A model generated the notes under the pieces. It was given only the letters and a program-made list of their open reading frames with translations. It was not told the DNA's origin and did not search any database. Shown here one piece after another: positions 43,955 through 53,327 of a stretch of DNA of 64,000 nt. Origin of the DNA: Myxococcus stipitatus (GTDB taxonomy: Bacteria > Myxococcota > Myxococcia > Myxococcales > Myxococcaceae); NCBI RefSeq assembly GCF_021412625.1, contig NZ_JAKCFI010000003.1:248001-312000 (forward strand), written 5' to 3'. Both the position numbers and the translations under genes were made by a program. Numbering within the stretch: position 1 is the stretch's first letter; each line of letters opens with the position of its first letter.

Positions 43955-44863
43955 TCACGGACCGCGGACGGACTCCGTCACGGAGTGCACGGTGGGAGGG
44001 GACGGGCGGGGCGGCACGCGGACGGGGGGCGGCTCCGGGGGCTTCGAGCCCTGCTCCACCTCGCGCAAGAGCCCCTGGACGTGGCGCACCATCTCCATGA
44101 GGGCGGCGTCGTCCGGGTGGCGGGGCATGGGCAGGTGCACCTCGAGGTCCCGGACGATGCGCCCGGGGCGCGGCGCCATGAGGACGACGCGCGTGCCGAG
44201 CATCAACGCCTCGTGGACGTCGTGCGTGACGAACACCACCGTCTTGTGCGTGCGCATCCAGATGGACTGGAGGAACTCCTGCATGTGGATGCGCGTCTGC
44301 GCGTCGAGCGAGCCGAAGGGCTCGTCCATGAGAAGCACGGCGGGGTCCACGGACAGCGCGCGGGCGAGGCTGGCGCGCATCTTCATGCCGCCGGAGAGCT
44401 GGTGGGGCAGGGCGTCCTCGAAGCCCTGGAGCTGGACGCGGCGGATGTACTGCTCCGCGCGGGCCTTGCGCTCCCCGCGCGGCACGCCTCGCGCCGCCAG
44501 GGCGAAGGTGACGTTCCCTCGCACGGACAGCCACGGGAAGAGGGCGGCCTCCTGGAACATGAGGAGGCGGTCCGGCCCGGGGCCGGTGATGCGCCGGCCG
44601 TCGATGGACACCGCGCCGCCGGTGGGCTTCACCTGCCCGGCGAGCGCGTAGAGCAGCGTGGACTTGCCGCAGCCGGAGGGGCCGAGGAGGCAGACGAACT
44701 CGCCCGAGCGGACGTTGAGGTCCACGTCCTTCAGCGCGACGACCTTGTTGCCGTAGCGGTGGCCCAGCTGGCTGACGGAAATCTTCGCGCGGTCGGCCTC
44801 CACGTGGGCCGGCCGCAGCAGGCGCAGCGAGCTTCGCCATCGGCCGAGGAGCGCACGCAGCAT
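43955..44863 (-). CDS. ABC transporter ATPase (SsuB/TauB-like)
   Basis: The 302-residue protein is set to start at MLRALLGRW (44863). It has Walker A GPSGCGKST, a Q-loop region (LLMFQEAALFPWLSV), signature LSGGMKMRASLARAL, Walker B AVLLMDEPFGSLD and an H-loop (VVFVTHDVHEAL). About 25 residues precede the canonical start of the domain. The C-terminal Pro-rich tail is unlike the family. It is the first gene of the importer operon and powers uptake from the cytoplasmic face. Confidence 0.92.
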   Translation of the reverse strand: MLRALLGRWRSSLRLLRPAHVEADRAKISVSQLGHRYGNKVVALKDVDLNVRSGEFVCLLGPSGCGKSTLLYALAGQVKPTGGAVSIDGRRITGPGPDRLLMFQEAALFPWLSVRGNVTFALAARGVPRGERKARAEQYIRRVQLQGFEDALPHQLSGGMKMRASLARALSVDPAVLLMDEPFGSLDAQTRIHMQEFLQSIWMRTHKTVVFVTHDVHEALMLGTRVVLMAPRPGRIVRDLEVHLPMPRHPDDAALMEMVRHVQGLLREVEQGSKPPEPPPVRVPPRPSPPTVHSVTESVRGP

Positions 44864-44877
44864 CGGCCACAAGCTAG

Positions 44878-44887
44878 GCACATGTGC
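44878..44887. promoter_or_regulatory. Palindrome just upstream of the ABC operon
   Basis: GCACATGTGC is a perfect 10-base palindrome 15 bases upstream of the ATPase start, suited to a repressor acting on the importer. It may also cover the ribosome site region. Confidence 0.3.
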
Positions 44888-45102
44888 GCTGGACGGAAGT
44901 GGGGGGCGGCCGAGAGCCAGGCGCCTGGCGCCCTGTCTCCCCTCCAACGTCCACTGCGAGTCATTGGCCGGGCCGTGGCCCTCCGCGTGTGGGGCCGCGC
45001 CTCACGTGACTCCTGTACGTCGGAACGATAGGGACGCCCCGGTGAGGGGGATTCCAGCGTCCGGCCGTCCGCCCTGGACCGGAGGGCAGCGCGCCCGCCG
45101 CG

Positions 45103-45681
45103 TCAGGCGAGGCCGAGCACCCGCTCCGTCTGGCGGTGCTTGCGCGAGCGCAGGGCGAGCCACGCGCTGAAGACGAGCAGCGCCACGCCCACGCCGGTGA
45201 ACGAGCCGCCCACGCGCAGCGAAGCGCGCCGGTCGTCCCGCGTCATCTCCAGCGGTCCGGCCGTGGGCGCCGCGAGGTAGCGCTCCACCTGCTCCTTCAC
45301 CGCCGTCGCCTCCGACTCCTGTGTCGCCCATTGCGCGAAGAGGGCCAGCTTCCCGTTCGACTTCGTGTGCAGCTCCGGGCGGAAGATGGGCACGGGGTTG
45401 CGCCGCGCGCTGCGGCTGCGCTCCACCTTCACCGCGGTGATGTCCTCCGGCGCCAGCCGCGCCACCTCCTCGCGCGTCAGCCACCCGGAGCGCGTCAGCG
45501 CGCAGGGGCCGCCGGGCTCGCAGCGCAGGTCCACGCGGGACTTCACGTCCAAGAGCCACAGGCCGAGCACCAGGAAGGGCAGCGCGAGGATGAGGAAGGC
45601 CACCGCGCCAATGGCCGTGGAGCGGCTGGGACGGGGCGGAGTGTCGTCGGTGGACGGTTCGGGAGGGGTGGGCTCGCTCAC
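45103..45681 (-). CDS. Two-helix membrane protein
   Basis: The 192-residue product has a Pro/Thr/Ser-rich cytoplasmic start, a first transmembrane helix (about residues 23-45, AIGAVAFLILALPFLVLGLW) and an exported domain with a Cys pair (DLRCEPGGPCALT). A second helix follows near residue 165 (GVGVALLVFSAWLAL), then a basic end. The exported part has a strand-rich look (APEDITAVKVERSR). No family is recognised. It diverges from the glucose dehydrogenase gene across 180 bases. Confidence 0.65.
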   Translation of the reverse strand: MSEPTPPEPSTDDTPPRPSRSTAIGAVAFLILALPFLVLGLWLLDVKSRVDLRCEPGGPCALTRSGWLTREEVARLAPEDITAVKVERSRSARRNPVPIFRPELHTKSNGKLALFAQWATQESEATAVKEQVERYLAAPTAGPLEMTRDDRRASLRVGGSFTGVGVALLVFSAWLALRSRKHRQTERVLGLA

Positions 45682-45860
45682 GGAGTCTCCTCATAGACCT
45701 CCGCGCCCCCGGCTGGCAGCGCTTTCGTGTCGCACCCGGGAGAGGACCTCGGGGGGCCGGGCGGGCAGGCGCCGTGTGTCCTCCACGGCCGGCCCCTGGT
45801 GTCCCACGCGGGCGGTGGACACCTCACCCTGGACCCGTCTCTCCCGCGCAGGAGCCGCTC

Positions 45861-46952
45861 ATGAAGGCCGTCGCCGTCTTTCCCGGGAAGCGCCAGGTGC
45901 GCGTCATCGACGACGCGCCCGAGCCCCGGCTCCAGTCACCGACCCAGGTGAAGGTGCGCACGCACGAGGTGGGCGTGTGCGGGACGGACAAGGACATCGT
46001 CCAGTTCGCCTATGGCGCGCCGCCGCTGGGCTCGGACTACCTCATCCCCGGCCACGAGTGCCTGGGCCAGGTGGTGGAGGTCGGCTCGGCCGTGCGGGGC
46101 CTGAAGAAGGGGGACTGGGTGGTGCCGCGCGTGCGCCGCCCCTGCCCGCATGCGGTGTGTCCCGCGTGTCGCCACGGGCACCCGGACTTCTGCATCACCG
46201 GCGACTACACGGAGCGGGGCATCAAGGAGGCGCACGGCTTCGCCTCGCAGTTCTTCGTGGAGGACGTGGCCTACCTGCACCGCGCCTCGGACGAGCTGCG
46301 TGGGGTGGCGGTGCTCACCGAGCCGCTCACCATCGCGGAGAAGGGCCTGCGCGAGGTGGACCGCATCCAGGAGCGACTGCCGTGGAAGATGGAGGCGGGG
46401 CGCGCGGTGGTGCTGGGAGCGGGGCCCGTGGGGCAGCTCGGCACGCTCGCGCTGCTGCGGCGGGGCTATGCCACGTCCGTCTACTCGCACTCGCGCAAGC
46501 CCAACCCGAAGGCGGAGGCGAACGAAGCGGCGGGCGCGCCGTACTACTCCACCCAGGACATCACTCCACAGGAGCTGGTGCGGCGGGTGGGGCCGGCGGA
46601 CCTCTTCTACGAGGCGACGGGCTCCGCCTCCGCGACGCTCAAGGCGCTCGAGGCGCTGGGGGACAACGGCATCCTCGTGCTCACCGGCGTGCCGGCGCGC
46701 CCGGAGCCGCTGTCGATGGATGGCGCCGCGCTGCTCAAGCAGCTGGTGCTGCGCAATCAAGTGGTGCTGGGCACGGTGAACGCGGCGGACGCGGACTTCG
46801 AGGTGGCGCTGGAGGACCTGGCCCGCTTCCGCGCGCGCTGGCCCGGGGGCCTGGAGCGGCTCATCACCGGGCGCCATCCCCCGGAGGACTACTTCGAGGT
46901 GGCGACGGACAAGAAGGGCGGCGCCATCAAGAACATCATCTCCTTCTCGTGA
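45861..46952 (+). CDS. gdh: Zinc-type glucose 1-dehydrogenase
   Basis: The ATG at 45861 follows AGGAG. The 363-residue MDR-family protein has the catalytic zinc ligands in GVCGTDKDI and PGHECLGQV, a four-Cys structural-zinc lobe (RRPCPHAVCPACRHGHPDFC pattern) and the nucleotide motif VVLGAGPVGQLGTLALL at about residue 178. This arrangement is that of glucose 1-dehydrogenases (GlcDH) that oxidise glucose to gluconolactone with NAD(P). Its neighbour 12 bases downstream is a GH15 enzyme that should release glucose, which supports the assignment. Confidence 0.88.
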   Translation: MKAVAVFPGKRQVRVIDDAPEPRLQSPTQVKVRTHEVGVCGTDKDIVQFAYGAPPLGSDYLIPGHECLGQVVEVGSAVRGLKKGDWVVPRVRRPCPHAVCPACRHGHPDFCITGDYTERGIKEAHGFASQFFVEDVAYLHRASDELRGVAVLTEPLTIAEKGLREVDRIQERLPWKMEAGRAVVLGAGPVGQLGTLALLRRGYATSVYSHSRKPNPKAEANEAAGAPYYSTQDITPQELVRRVGPADLFYEATGSASATLKALEALGDNGILVLTGVPARPEPLSMDGAALLKQLVLRNQVVLGTVNAADADFEVALEDLARFRARWPGGLERLITGRHPPEDYFEVATDKKGGAIKNIISFS

Positions 46953-46964
46953 GGCGAGGCCTTC

Positions 46965-48827
46965 ATGGTGTCAGGACGACAGGCGGTCGCGGGGCGGTCG
47001 GTGCCCATCGAGGACCACGGCGTCATCGGCGACCTTCGCACGGTGGCGTTGGTGGGCAACGAGGGCACGCTCGACTGGATGTGCTACCCGTACTTCGACA
47101 GCCCCAGCGTCTTCGCCGCGCTGCTGGACCCGGACAAGGGGGGGCACTGGCGCATCCATCCCCTCCATGATGGCGTGTTCCGCAAGCAGTTCTACTGGCC
47201 GGACACCAACGTGCTGGTGACGCGCTTCTACACGCCGGACGGCGTGGGAGAGCTCATCGACTTCATGCCCATGGAGCGGCGGGGCGAGAAGGAGGGCGAG
47301 GTGCGCGAGGTGCTGCGCCGGGTACGCGTGGTGCGCGGCGAGCTGCCCTTCGAGATGGAGTGCCTGCCCGCCTTCAACTACGCGCGGGACACGCACACCA
47401 CGCACCTCATCTCCGGGGGCGCGGCCTTCGAGTCGAAGATGCTCCAGATGACGCTGTCGTCCTCCGTGAAGCTGGAGCGGGTGGAGCGCGGCGTCACCGC
47501 CCGCTTCGTGCTGAAGGAGAACGAGTCCGCCATCTTCAGCCTGCGCGAGGGACGGCGCCTGTCGTGCGAGGACCTGGTGCACAGCCACGAGTCCGCGGAG
47601 GTGCTCTTCCGCGACACGGTGGACTACTGGCGCCACTGGCTGTCCAACTGTCAGTACACGGGCCGCTGGCGGGAGACGGTGCAGCGCTCCGCCCTGGCGC
47701 TGAAGCTGATGACGTTCTCCCCCACGGGCGCCATCGTCGCCGCGCCCACGTGCAGCCTGCCCGAGTCGCCCGGCGGCACCCGCAACTGGGACTACCGCTT
47801 CTGCTGGCTGCGCGACGCGGCCTTCACCGTCTACGCGTTCCTGCGCATCGGCTTCAAGAAGGAGGCCGCGGCCTTCATGCGCTGGGTGGAGGCGCGGTGC
47901 GCGGAGAGCGGCGACGGGCCGCTGCCGTTGATGTTCTCGTTGGACGGCCGCCGCGTCCCGGACGAGGTGGAGCTGACGCACCTGTGCGGCTACGGCGGCG
48001 CGCGGCCGGTGCGCATCGGCAACGCGGCGGCGGACCAGCTCCAGATGGACATCTACGGCGAGCTGATGGACTCGGTGTACCTGTCCAACAAGTACGCGGC
48101 GCCCATCTCCTTCGACTTCTGGCGCCACCTGCGGCGGTTGGTGGACTGGGTGTGCGAGCACTGGATGGATGAGGACGAGGGCATCTGGGAGGTGCGCGGG
48201 GGGCGGCGGCACTTCGTGTACTCGAAGCTGATGTGCTGGGTGGCGGTGGACCGGGCCATCCGGCTGGCAGACAAGCGCAGCTTCCCGGCGGACCGGCCGC
48301 GGTGGCTGGCGGTGCGCGACACCATCTTCGAGGACATCATGTCCAAGGGCTGGAGCGAGAAGCGCGGCAGCTTCATCCAGGCGTACGGCAAGGACACGCT
48401 GGACGCGGCGAATCTGCTGATGCCGCTGGTGTTCTTCCTGTCGCCGGTGGACCCGCGCATGCTCTCCACGCTGGACCACATGCGCCAGCCGCCGTCGAAG
48501 GGCGGCCTGACGTCCGACGGGCTCGTCTTCCGCTACGACGTGGAGGCGACGCTGGACGGCATCGCCGGCAGCGAGGGCACCTTCAACCTGTGCAGCTTCT
48601 GGCTGGTGGAGGCGATGACGCGCGCCAACAGCGCCAGGCCGGACCTGCTGGAGGAGGCACGCCTCACCTTCGAGCGCATGCTGGGCTACGCCAACCACGT
48701 GGGCCTCTACGCGGAGCAGACGGGCATGTCCGGCGAGGCGCTGGGCAACTTCCCCCAGGCGCTCACCCACCTGTCCCTCATCAGCTCCGCGTACAACCTG
48801 GACCGCACGCTGGGACGCAAGGACTAG
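46965..48827 (+). CDS. GH15 family glucosidase
   Basis: The 620-residue protein belongs to GH15 (glucoamylase/trehalase-like). It has an N-terminal beta domain with [20 protein letters not shown] and [19 protein letters not shown], then an (alpha/alpha)6 domain with [20 protein letters not shown] and [20 protein letters not shown]. Glu residues of the catalytic pair fit EGIWEVRG and the C-terminal [15 protein letters not shown]. It has no signal peptide, so it likely acts in the cytoplasm on trehalose or maltodextrin. It follows the glucose dehydrogenase by 12 bases, so a two-gene glucose-producing and glucose-oxidising operon is likely. Confidence 0.92.
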   Translation: MVSGRQAVAGRSVPIEDHGVIGDLRTVALVGNEGTLDWMCYPYFDSPSVFAALLDPDKGGHWRIHPLHDGVFRKQFYWPDTNVLVTRFYTPDGVGELIDFMPMERRGEKEGEVREVLRRVRVVRGELPFEMECLPAFNYARDTHTTHLISGGAAFESKMLQMTLSSSVKLERVERGVTARFVLKENESAIFSLREGRRLSCEDLVHSHESAEVLFRDTVDYWRHWLSNCQYTGRWRETVQRSALALKLMTFSPTGAIVAAPTCSLPESPGGTRNWDYRFCWLRDAAFTVYAFLRIGFKKEAAAFMRWVEARCAESGDGPLPLMFSLDGRRVPDEVELTHLCGYGGARPVRIGNAAADQLQMDIYGELMDSVYLSNKYAAPISFDFWRHLRRLVDWVCEHWMDEDEGIWEVRGGRRHFVYSKLMCWVAVDRAIRLADKRSFPADRPRWLAVRDTIFEDIMSKGWSEKRGSFIQAYGKDTLDAANLLMPLVFFLSPVDPRMLSTLDHMRQPPSKGGLTSDGLVFRYDVEATLDGIAGSEGTFNLCSFWLVEAMTRANSARPDLLEEARLTFERMLGYANHVGLYAEQTGMSGEALGNFPQALTHLSLISSAYNLDRTLGRKD

Positions 48828-48831
48828 GGAC

Positions 48832-50874
48832 TCATGTCCCCACGTACTCGGGCCACGCGCCCGGGGTCGGCAGGCCGAGCACCCGGACGCCCAGGTCGCC
48901 GCCCCGGCGCACCACCACGTCCAGCCCGGTGAGCAGGCGCGGGTCGTCCGCGAAGTGGCGGCGCTTGCGCTCCACCAGCATCTCGAAGTCGCGGCCCATG
49001 GTCTCGCGGTCCTCCTTTGGGAGTCTCCGGAGGGTGGCGCGTGCCCGCTCCACCCAGCCCTTGTGCGGCTCCCACGTGTCCTGGACCACGGCGTTCCACG
49101 CGCTGAGCGCCAGCGCCAGGACGACGAACAGCTCCTCCTGCGGGTCGGGGGAGCGCTGGACCTGTGTGACGAGGTCCTTGGCGAAGTCGAGCAGCGTCTC
49201 CGACACCTTGCGCGTGGGCAGCTTCTTCTTTGTTTTGTGCAGGTGACGCGGACTCGCCTCGACCACGTCCTCGAACGGTACCTTGCCGATGTAGCTGCCG
49301 GTGAGCAGGGGCAGGGGGACTTCCGCGTGGACCTGGACCCGCGCGCCTTGCTCGCGCAGCTCCACGCTCACTTCCTCCTCCTCCGGGCGTGCTTCGGCGA
49401 GCGCGAGGGCCGTGGCGGTCGTCAGCAGCACCTCCTCGAAGGTCGCGGGGCGCGGGGCGTTGCGCTGCATGCGCAGCAGGTCGGGGACGAAGGCCAGGCC
49501 GGTGACTTCCTGGACGCACTTCGCGACCCAGGCGGGTTCGTCCTCCAGCGTCAGACCCAGGGAGTCGGGGATGAGCTTGTCCATGTGCGAGGGCTGGTCC
49601 ACCAGCCCCGCCATGCGCTCCATCGTGCCGACGCGGTCGAAGACGACGAAGCCCACCTCGTGGCCTCCGCCGCCCATGACGGACACCTCACGTCGCCCCT
49701 CGACGCCCCCGGAGAAGGAGAACGGGAACACCTCCTCGTTGCTCCAGAGGTCCCAGGGCGCGGCCCGGATGAGTCGGGAGAGGGCCTGCAGGAGGGCATC
49801 GATGGCCTCGGGAGGGATGCCCCGTGGCGCCATGGTGCCCCAATGCAGGTGCAGGGCGAGCGCCGCGCGGACGATGGACACCGAGGTCGGCATGGTGCGT
49901 GACACCAGCCCCAGACCCTGGCCCGCGCGAGCGAGCTTGCTCTCGCAGTACAACGTGAGCCCCTTCAGCTCACGCGCGATGGCGGCCAGCCCTTCCGCGT
50001 CCCGCTTCGCCGATGCGGGGGGCGGAAGGGGGCCCTCCGCGGGCACCCCCACGTAGAAATGGAAGCGACCGTCCTTCACGGTGTCGATGGGACCCAGCTT
50101 GAACACGTACGCGGAGCCGGGCTCCAGCTTCTCGTCGGTCCGGGGTTTCTTGCGAGGACGCTTGAGCGCCGCGTCCTGGAACGCCCGACGTCGCGGCGGG
50201 GGGAGCACGTCCTCGGGGAGCTCGTCGAACAACTCCGCCAGGGAGGAGAGCTCCAGGGGACGGTCCGACAGCTCCATCATCGCGCGGAAGAGCCGGGGCG
50301 CCAGGCGGCGCAGCCGGCGACGCTGTTCGGAAGGTTCGACGGAGGCGGCCAGCGTCTTCTTCTCACCGCGGGCGACGTCGAGGAGTGGCGTGAGCTGGGG
50401 TGGAAGGACGGGGACGATGCCTCCGGTCAACTCCAGGTGGTCCTCGACGGGCATGGCCCAGGTCAGCATCACGTCACCTGGCTCCACCTGGGTGGTGAGG
50501 CTGCGCTCGCGGACCTCCAGCACCTCGTCGAGGAGCAGGTCCCTCAAGCGCAGGCCCTGGTTCAGCCGTACCTCCAGGATTTCGAACACCGAACACCAGG
50601 AGTCCGCCAGGGACTGGAGGATGAGCCGCTCCGAGCGTGGCAGATTCCGTCCCTCCTTCTGGAGCCGCCGCGCCGCGGCCGTGAGGCCCTCCGCGTCCTC
50701 CTTCCCGTGCAGCCGCCAGGCGAGCAGCGACGCGTCCATCCATGGGAAGCGGTGAGGGTCCCATTGCTTCGGAAAGTCCTCGCGAGCCCGTCGGTCCTCG
50801 TCCGGGTTCGATTCGGCGAAGGCGGTCAGCGCCGCGAGCCCCTGGGCGAAGGTGCGGGAGGTCCAGGTCGTCAT
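48832..50874 (-). CDS. Large protein with DUF7309/DUF6930-like domain
   Basis: The 680-residue cytoplasmic product has no signal or membrane segment. Its central part (about residues 340-440: LIRAAPWDLWSNEEVFPF, then VSVMGGGGHEVGFVVFD) matches the DUF7309/DUF6930 type of domain. The N-terminal region has helical repeats with Arg/Leu-rich stretches. The C-terminal part (RKVSETLLDFAKDLVTQVQ) is helical. These domains are of unknown function and often occur in large proteins with SEC-C motifs. It converges on the GH15 gene with four bases between stops. Confidence 0.55.
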   Translation of the reverse strand: MTTWTSRTFAQGLAALTAFAESNPDEDRRAREDFPKQWDPHRFPWMDASLLAWRLHGKEDAEGLTAAARRLQKEGRNLPRSERLILQSLADSWCSVFEILEVRLNQGLRLRDLLLDEVLEVRERSLTTQVEPGDVMLTWAMPVEDHLELTGGIVPVLPPQLTPLLDVARGEKKTLAASVEPSEQRRRLRRLAPRLFRAMMELSDRPLELSSLAELFDELPEDVLPPPRRRAFQDAALKRPRKKPRTDEKLEPGSAYVFKLGPIDTVKDGRFHFYVGVPAEGPLPPPASAKRDAEGLAAIARELKGLTLYCESKLARAGQGLGLVSRTMPTSVSIVRAALALHLHWGTMAPRGIPPEAIDALLQALSRLIRAAPWDLWSNEEVFPFSFSGGVEGRREVSVMGGGGHEVGFVVFDRVGTMERMAGLVDQPSHMDKLIPDSLGLTLEDEPAWVAKCVQEVTGLAFVPDLLRMQRNAPRPATFEEVLLTTATALALAEARPEEEEVSVELREQGARVQVHAEVPLPLLTGSYIGKVPFEDVVEASPRHLHKTKKKLPTRKVSETLLDFAKDLVTQVQRSPDPQEELFVVLALALSAWNAVVQDTWEPHKGWVERARATLRRLPKEDRETMGRDFEMLVERKRRHFADDPRLLTGLDVVVRRGGDLGVRVLGLPTPGAWPEYVGT

Positions 50875-51022
50875 GAGGGCACCCTAGGGATGGGGGAGCT
50901 CCCTGGCCATGGCTTTGTTTCGAGGGGAGAAGCGGCTGTCTGACGTTGGAGGTCCGGCAGGAGGGAGGCCCTGTCAGCCGTCGCGCGCCGCCCGCGTCCG
51001 CGCCGCGCACGGAGGACGGGCC

Positions 51023-51577
51023 ATGGGAGCTCCACGCAATCCGAAGCGGGCCGACGAGCCCTGGAACCCGCGGCGCCTGCTCATCGGCGAGGCGGAGGTG
51101 CGCGCGCTCGCGCCGTGGGTGACGGTGTCGGGCGGTTGGGCGTGGCACTTCATGGCCCCACCCCATGAGGAGCTGAAGCGCTTCCACGACCACAAGGACC
51201 TCGACCTCTTCGTGGAGCCCGCGCGCTTCCCGGAGCTGGTGCCCGTGCTCACCGCGCGCGGCTACCGACACGTCTGGACGCGCTACGACGCCACGTCCAC
51301 GCACTTCTACCGGTACGAGCGCCATGACGCCGACGGCAAGGTCGTCCTCGACGTCTTCGCGCGCCGGGTGCCCTCGGTGGAGACGCAGGGCGTGCGCGTG
51401 GTGGAGCCGTCGACGCTGCTCTCCTTCTACGGGGACGGCCGTGGCGCGGAGGAGGGAGTGTCCGTCGCCGCCGCGCGCCGGCTGCTCGCGCGGGGGCTCA
51501 GCCCCATTGGCCGCGAGGAACTGGTCACCCGCCCGGGCCGGAGATGGTGGAACCACCGGGGACGCGGCGCCGCGTGA
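51023..51577 (+). CDS. Nucleotidyltransferase-like protein
   Basis: From MGAPRNPKRADEPW (51023) the 184-residue product has the nucleotidyltransferase pattern: VTVSGGWAWHFM (GGxA-like), then HDHKDLDLFVEPARF with the Asp pair of a DxD metal site, and further acidic strand VVLDVFARRVP. This is like minimal nucleotidyltransferases of the aminoglycoside-modifying type and of unknown substrate. No signal. Its 3-prime end forms one arm of the strong hairpin at 51556-51592. Confidence 0.65.
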   Translation: MGAPRNPKRADEPWNPRRLLIGEAEVRALAPWVTVSGGWAWHFMAPPHEELKRFHDHKDLDLFVEPARFPELVPVLTARGYRHVWTRYDATSTHFYRYERHDADGKVVLDVFARRVPSVETQGVRVVEPSTLLSFYGDGRGAEEGVSVAAARRLLARGLSPIGREELVTRPGRRWWNHRGRGAA

Positions 51578-51592
51578 GGGCCGCGTCCCCGG
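51556..51592. terminator. Bidirectional 13-bp hairpin between convergent genes
   Basis: CCGGGGACGCGGC (51556-51568) and GCCGCGTCCCCGG (51580-51592) pair perfectly around 11 bases. One arm lies in the last codons of the nucleotidyltransferase gene. No U-tract. Confidence 0.7.
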
Positions 51593-51604
51593 ATGGCCTC
51601 CGAA

Positions 51605-52039
51605 TCACTGCACGGTGAAGTGGAAGTTGTCGCCGTAGTTCGAATCCCACGCCTGGCAGCCCCAGCGGTTGGTGTTCTCGAACCAGACGGACAGGTCGCC
51701 CCGCGCGCCGAGCGGAATCGATGGCGCGGGCGGGTTGGGCGTGGACGAGAAACCCGCCACCCAGAAGCTCTGCACCGGGCCTCCGTTGAACTGGTAGTAG
51801 CCCGTGATCGTCCACCCCGGCGTGGTGGCGTTGATGTTGCCCCGGCACTGCGTGAGGCGATTCACGTCGTACACCACGCTCGCGGTGCCGCCGTAGGGCA
51901 GCGGGGTGGGGGACGCGGAGACGCTCCACCCCTGGGCCGGGCCCTTGAAGGTGAGGTTCGGGGTGGACTGCGACACCGCCACCGAGGCGATGAGCAGCAC
52001 GACGGCGGACGGCAACCAGCGGACATGACGACGGAGCAA
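51605..52039 (-). CDS. Small secreted beta protein, DUF6209-like
   Basis: A TTG at 52039 with AGGAG seven bases upstream is the best start; it opens a signal peptide (LLRRHVRWLPSAVVLLIASVA). The alternative ATG at 52117 adds a charged leader. The 144-residue protein is beta-rich with conserved-looking blocks (YDVNRLTQCRGNINA, WTITGYYQFNGGPVQSFWV, SVWFENTNRWGCQAWDSN) and two Cys that could pair. The pattern fits the DUF6209 family known from myxobacteria; no function is known. It is secreted. Confidence 0.7.
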   Translation of the reverse strand: MLRRHVRWLPSAVVLLIASVAVSQSTPNLTFKGPAQGWSVSASPTPLPYGGTASVVYDVNRLTQCRGNINATTPGWTITGYYQFNGGPVQSFWVAGFSSTPNPPAPSIPLGARGDLSVWFENTNRWGCQAWDSNYGDNFHFTVQ

Positions 52040-52187
52040 GGTGGGACTCCTGGTCGAGAGGGAACGACACCGGGGATACGCGTGGAGGAGCCTGCGCGGG
52101 CCGCGGCCCTCTTTCACGCGGCTTTGCGCGGCCAGCCGGCCCGGAGTCTTCTACAGTCCGGTCCGCCCACTCCTTACGCTCCGCGCC

Positions 52188-53327
52188 ATGTCCAACCTCC
52201 GACCTTCCTTCTACCGTCTGGCCGTCCGCGTCGATGCCACCTATGACGCGATGAGCCGGCGGCTGCGTCGGTCCCTGGGCGTCGCGCCGCCGCTGCGCAT
52301 CCTCCCGTACCGGGGCTACGGCACCGCCGCGCGCGCCGTCATCAAGGCCCGCGTGCTGGAGGACCGGAACATCCGCCCGCAGCAGCAGCGGCACACGTTG
52401 GTGAGCAGCGCCGTCGCCTCCTACAAGCGGTACATGACGCGCGAAATCCCCGGCGCCCACGTCGCCGTGCGCTGGGGGGACAAGCGCTGGGAGGGCACCA
52501 CCGACGAGGAGGGCTTCCTGGAGCTGTGGGTGGCGCCGCCGGAGGGCGTGCGCTCGGGCTGGCACATGGTGGAGCTGGAGCTGTTGTCCCCGGAGCCGGA
52601 GGGCGTGCCCCGCGTGGCGGCGCCGGTGCGCGTGGCCGGTCCCAACGCGGAGTACGGCGTCATCAGCGACATCGACGACACCGTCATCGTCACCGGCGTG
52701 ACGGACCTGCTCAAGCGCGCCTGGGCGCTGTTCCTCACCGAGCACCGCGTGCGCCTGCCCTTCCCGGGCGTGGACGCCTTCTACGCGGCCCTCCAGGCCG
52801 GCGGCGGCGGCGGCGCGGACAACCCCATCTTCTACGTGTCCAGCAGCCCGTGGAACCTCTACGAGCACCTGGACGAGTTCCTCGCCCTGCACAAAATCCC
52901 CACCGGGCCCCTGCTGCTGCGCGACTGGGGCCTGTCCAGCCAGGGCTTCGCGCCCGGCGGTGGCCACGGCCACAAGCTGGAGAAGATTCGCGGGCTGCTC
53001 ACGAACCTGGAGCACCTGCCCTTCATCCTCATCGGCGACAGCGGCCAGGAGGACGCGGAGCACTACCGCACCATCGTCCGCGAGTTCCCCGGCCGCGTGC
53101 TGTGCGTCTACATCCGCAACGTGCCCGGCCACCCCCGCCGCGCCCGCGAGCTGTCCCTCATCGCCGAGGACATCCGCGCCGCCGGCAGCCAGCTGCTCGC
53201 CGTGGACGACACCACGACCGCCGCCCGCCACGCCGCCCGCGCCGGCTGGATTCAGTGGAAGGAGGTCCTCGAGGTCGAGGCCCACCGCCGCGAGGACCTC
53301 CCTCCCCAGGAGCCCGGCGCCGAGTAG
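52188..53327 (+). CDS. App1-like phosphatase (DUF2183)
   Basis: Starting at 52188 (MSNLRPSFYRLA), the 379-residue product has an N-terminal beta region (about 60-150) and a HAD-like C-terminal domain. The active-site pair is in YGVISDIDDTVIVTG (about residue 157), and downstream motifs read FYVSSSPWNLY and LIGDSGQEDAEHY. This is the App1/DUF2183 fold, which in yeast is a phosphatidate phosphatase. Here a lipid-phosphate role is inferred. No signal peptide is evident. Confidence 0.85.
   Translation: MSNLRPSFYRLAVRVDATYDAMSRRLRRSLGVAPPLRILPYRGYGTAARAVIKARVLEDRNIRPQQQRHTLVSSAVASYKRYMTREIPGAHVAVRWGDKRWEGTTDEEGFLELWVAPPEGVRSGWHMVELELLSPEPEGVPRVAAPVRVAGPNAEYGVISDIDDTVIVTGVTDLLKRAWALFLTEHRVRLPFPGVDAFYAALQAGGGGGADNPIFYVSSSPWNLYEHLDEFLALHKIPTGPLLLRDWGLSSQGFAPGGGHGHKLEKIRGLLTNLEHLPFILIGDSGQEDAEHYRTIVREFPGRVLCVYIRNVPGHPRRARELSLIAEDIRAAGSQLLAVDDTTTAARHAARAGWIQWKEVLEVEAHRREDLPPQEPGAE

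Noticed and set aside
51640-51660. GTTCGAATCCC, resembling a tRNA T-arm
   Set aside because: It lies inside the DUF6209-like coding region, encodes a sensible WDSNYG segment on the minus strand, and has no acceptor or anticodon stem around it.
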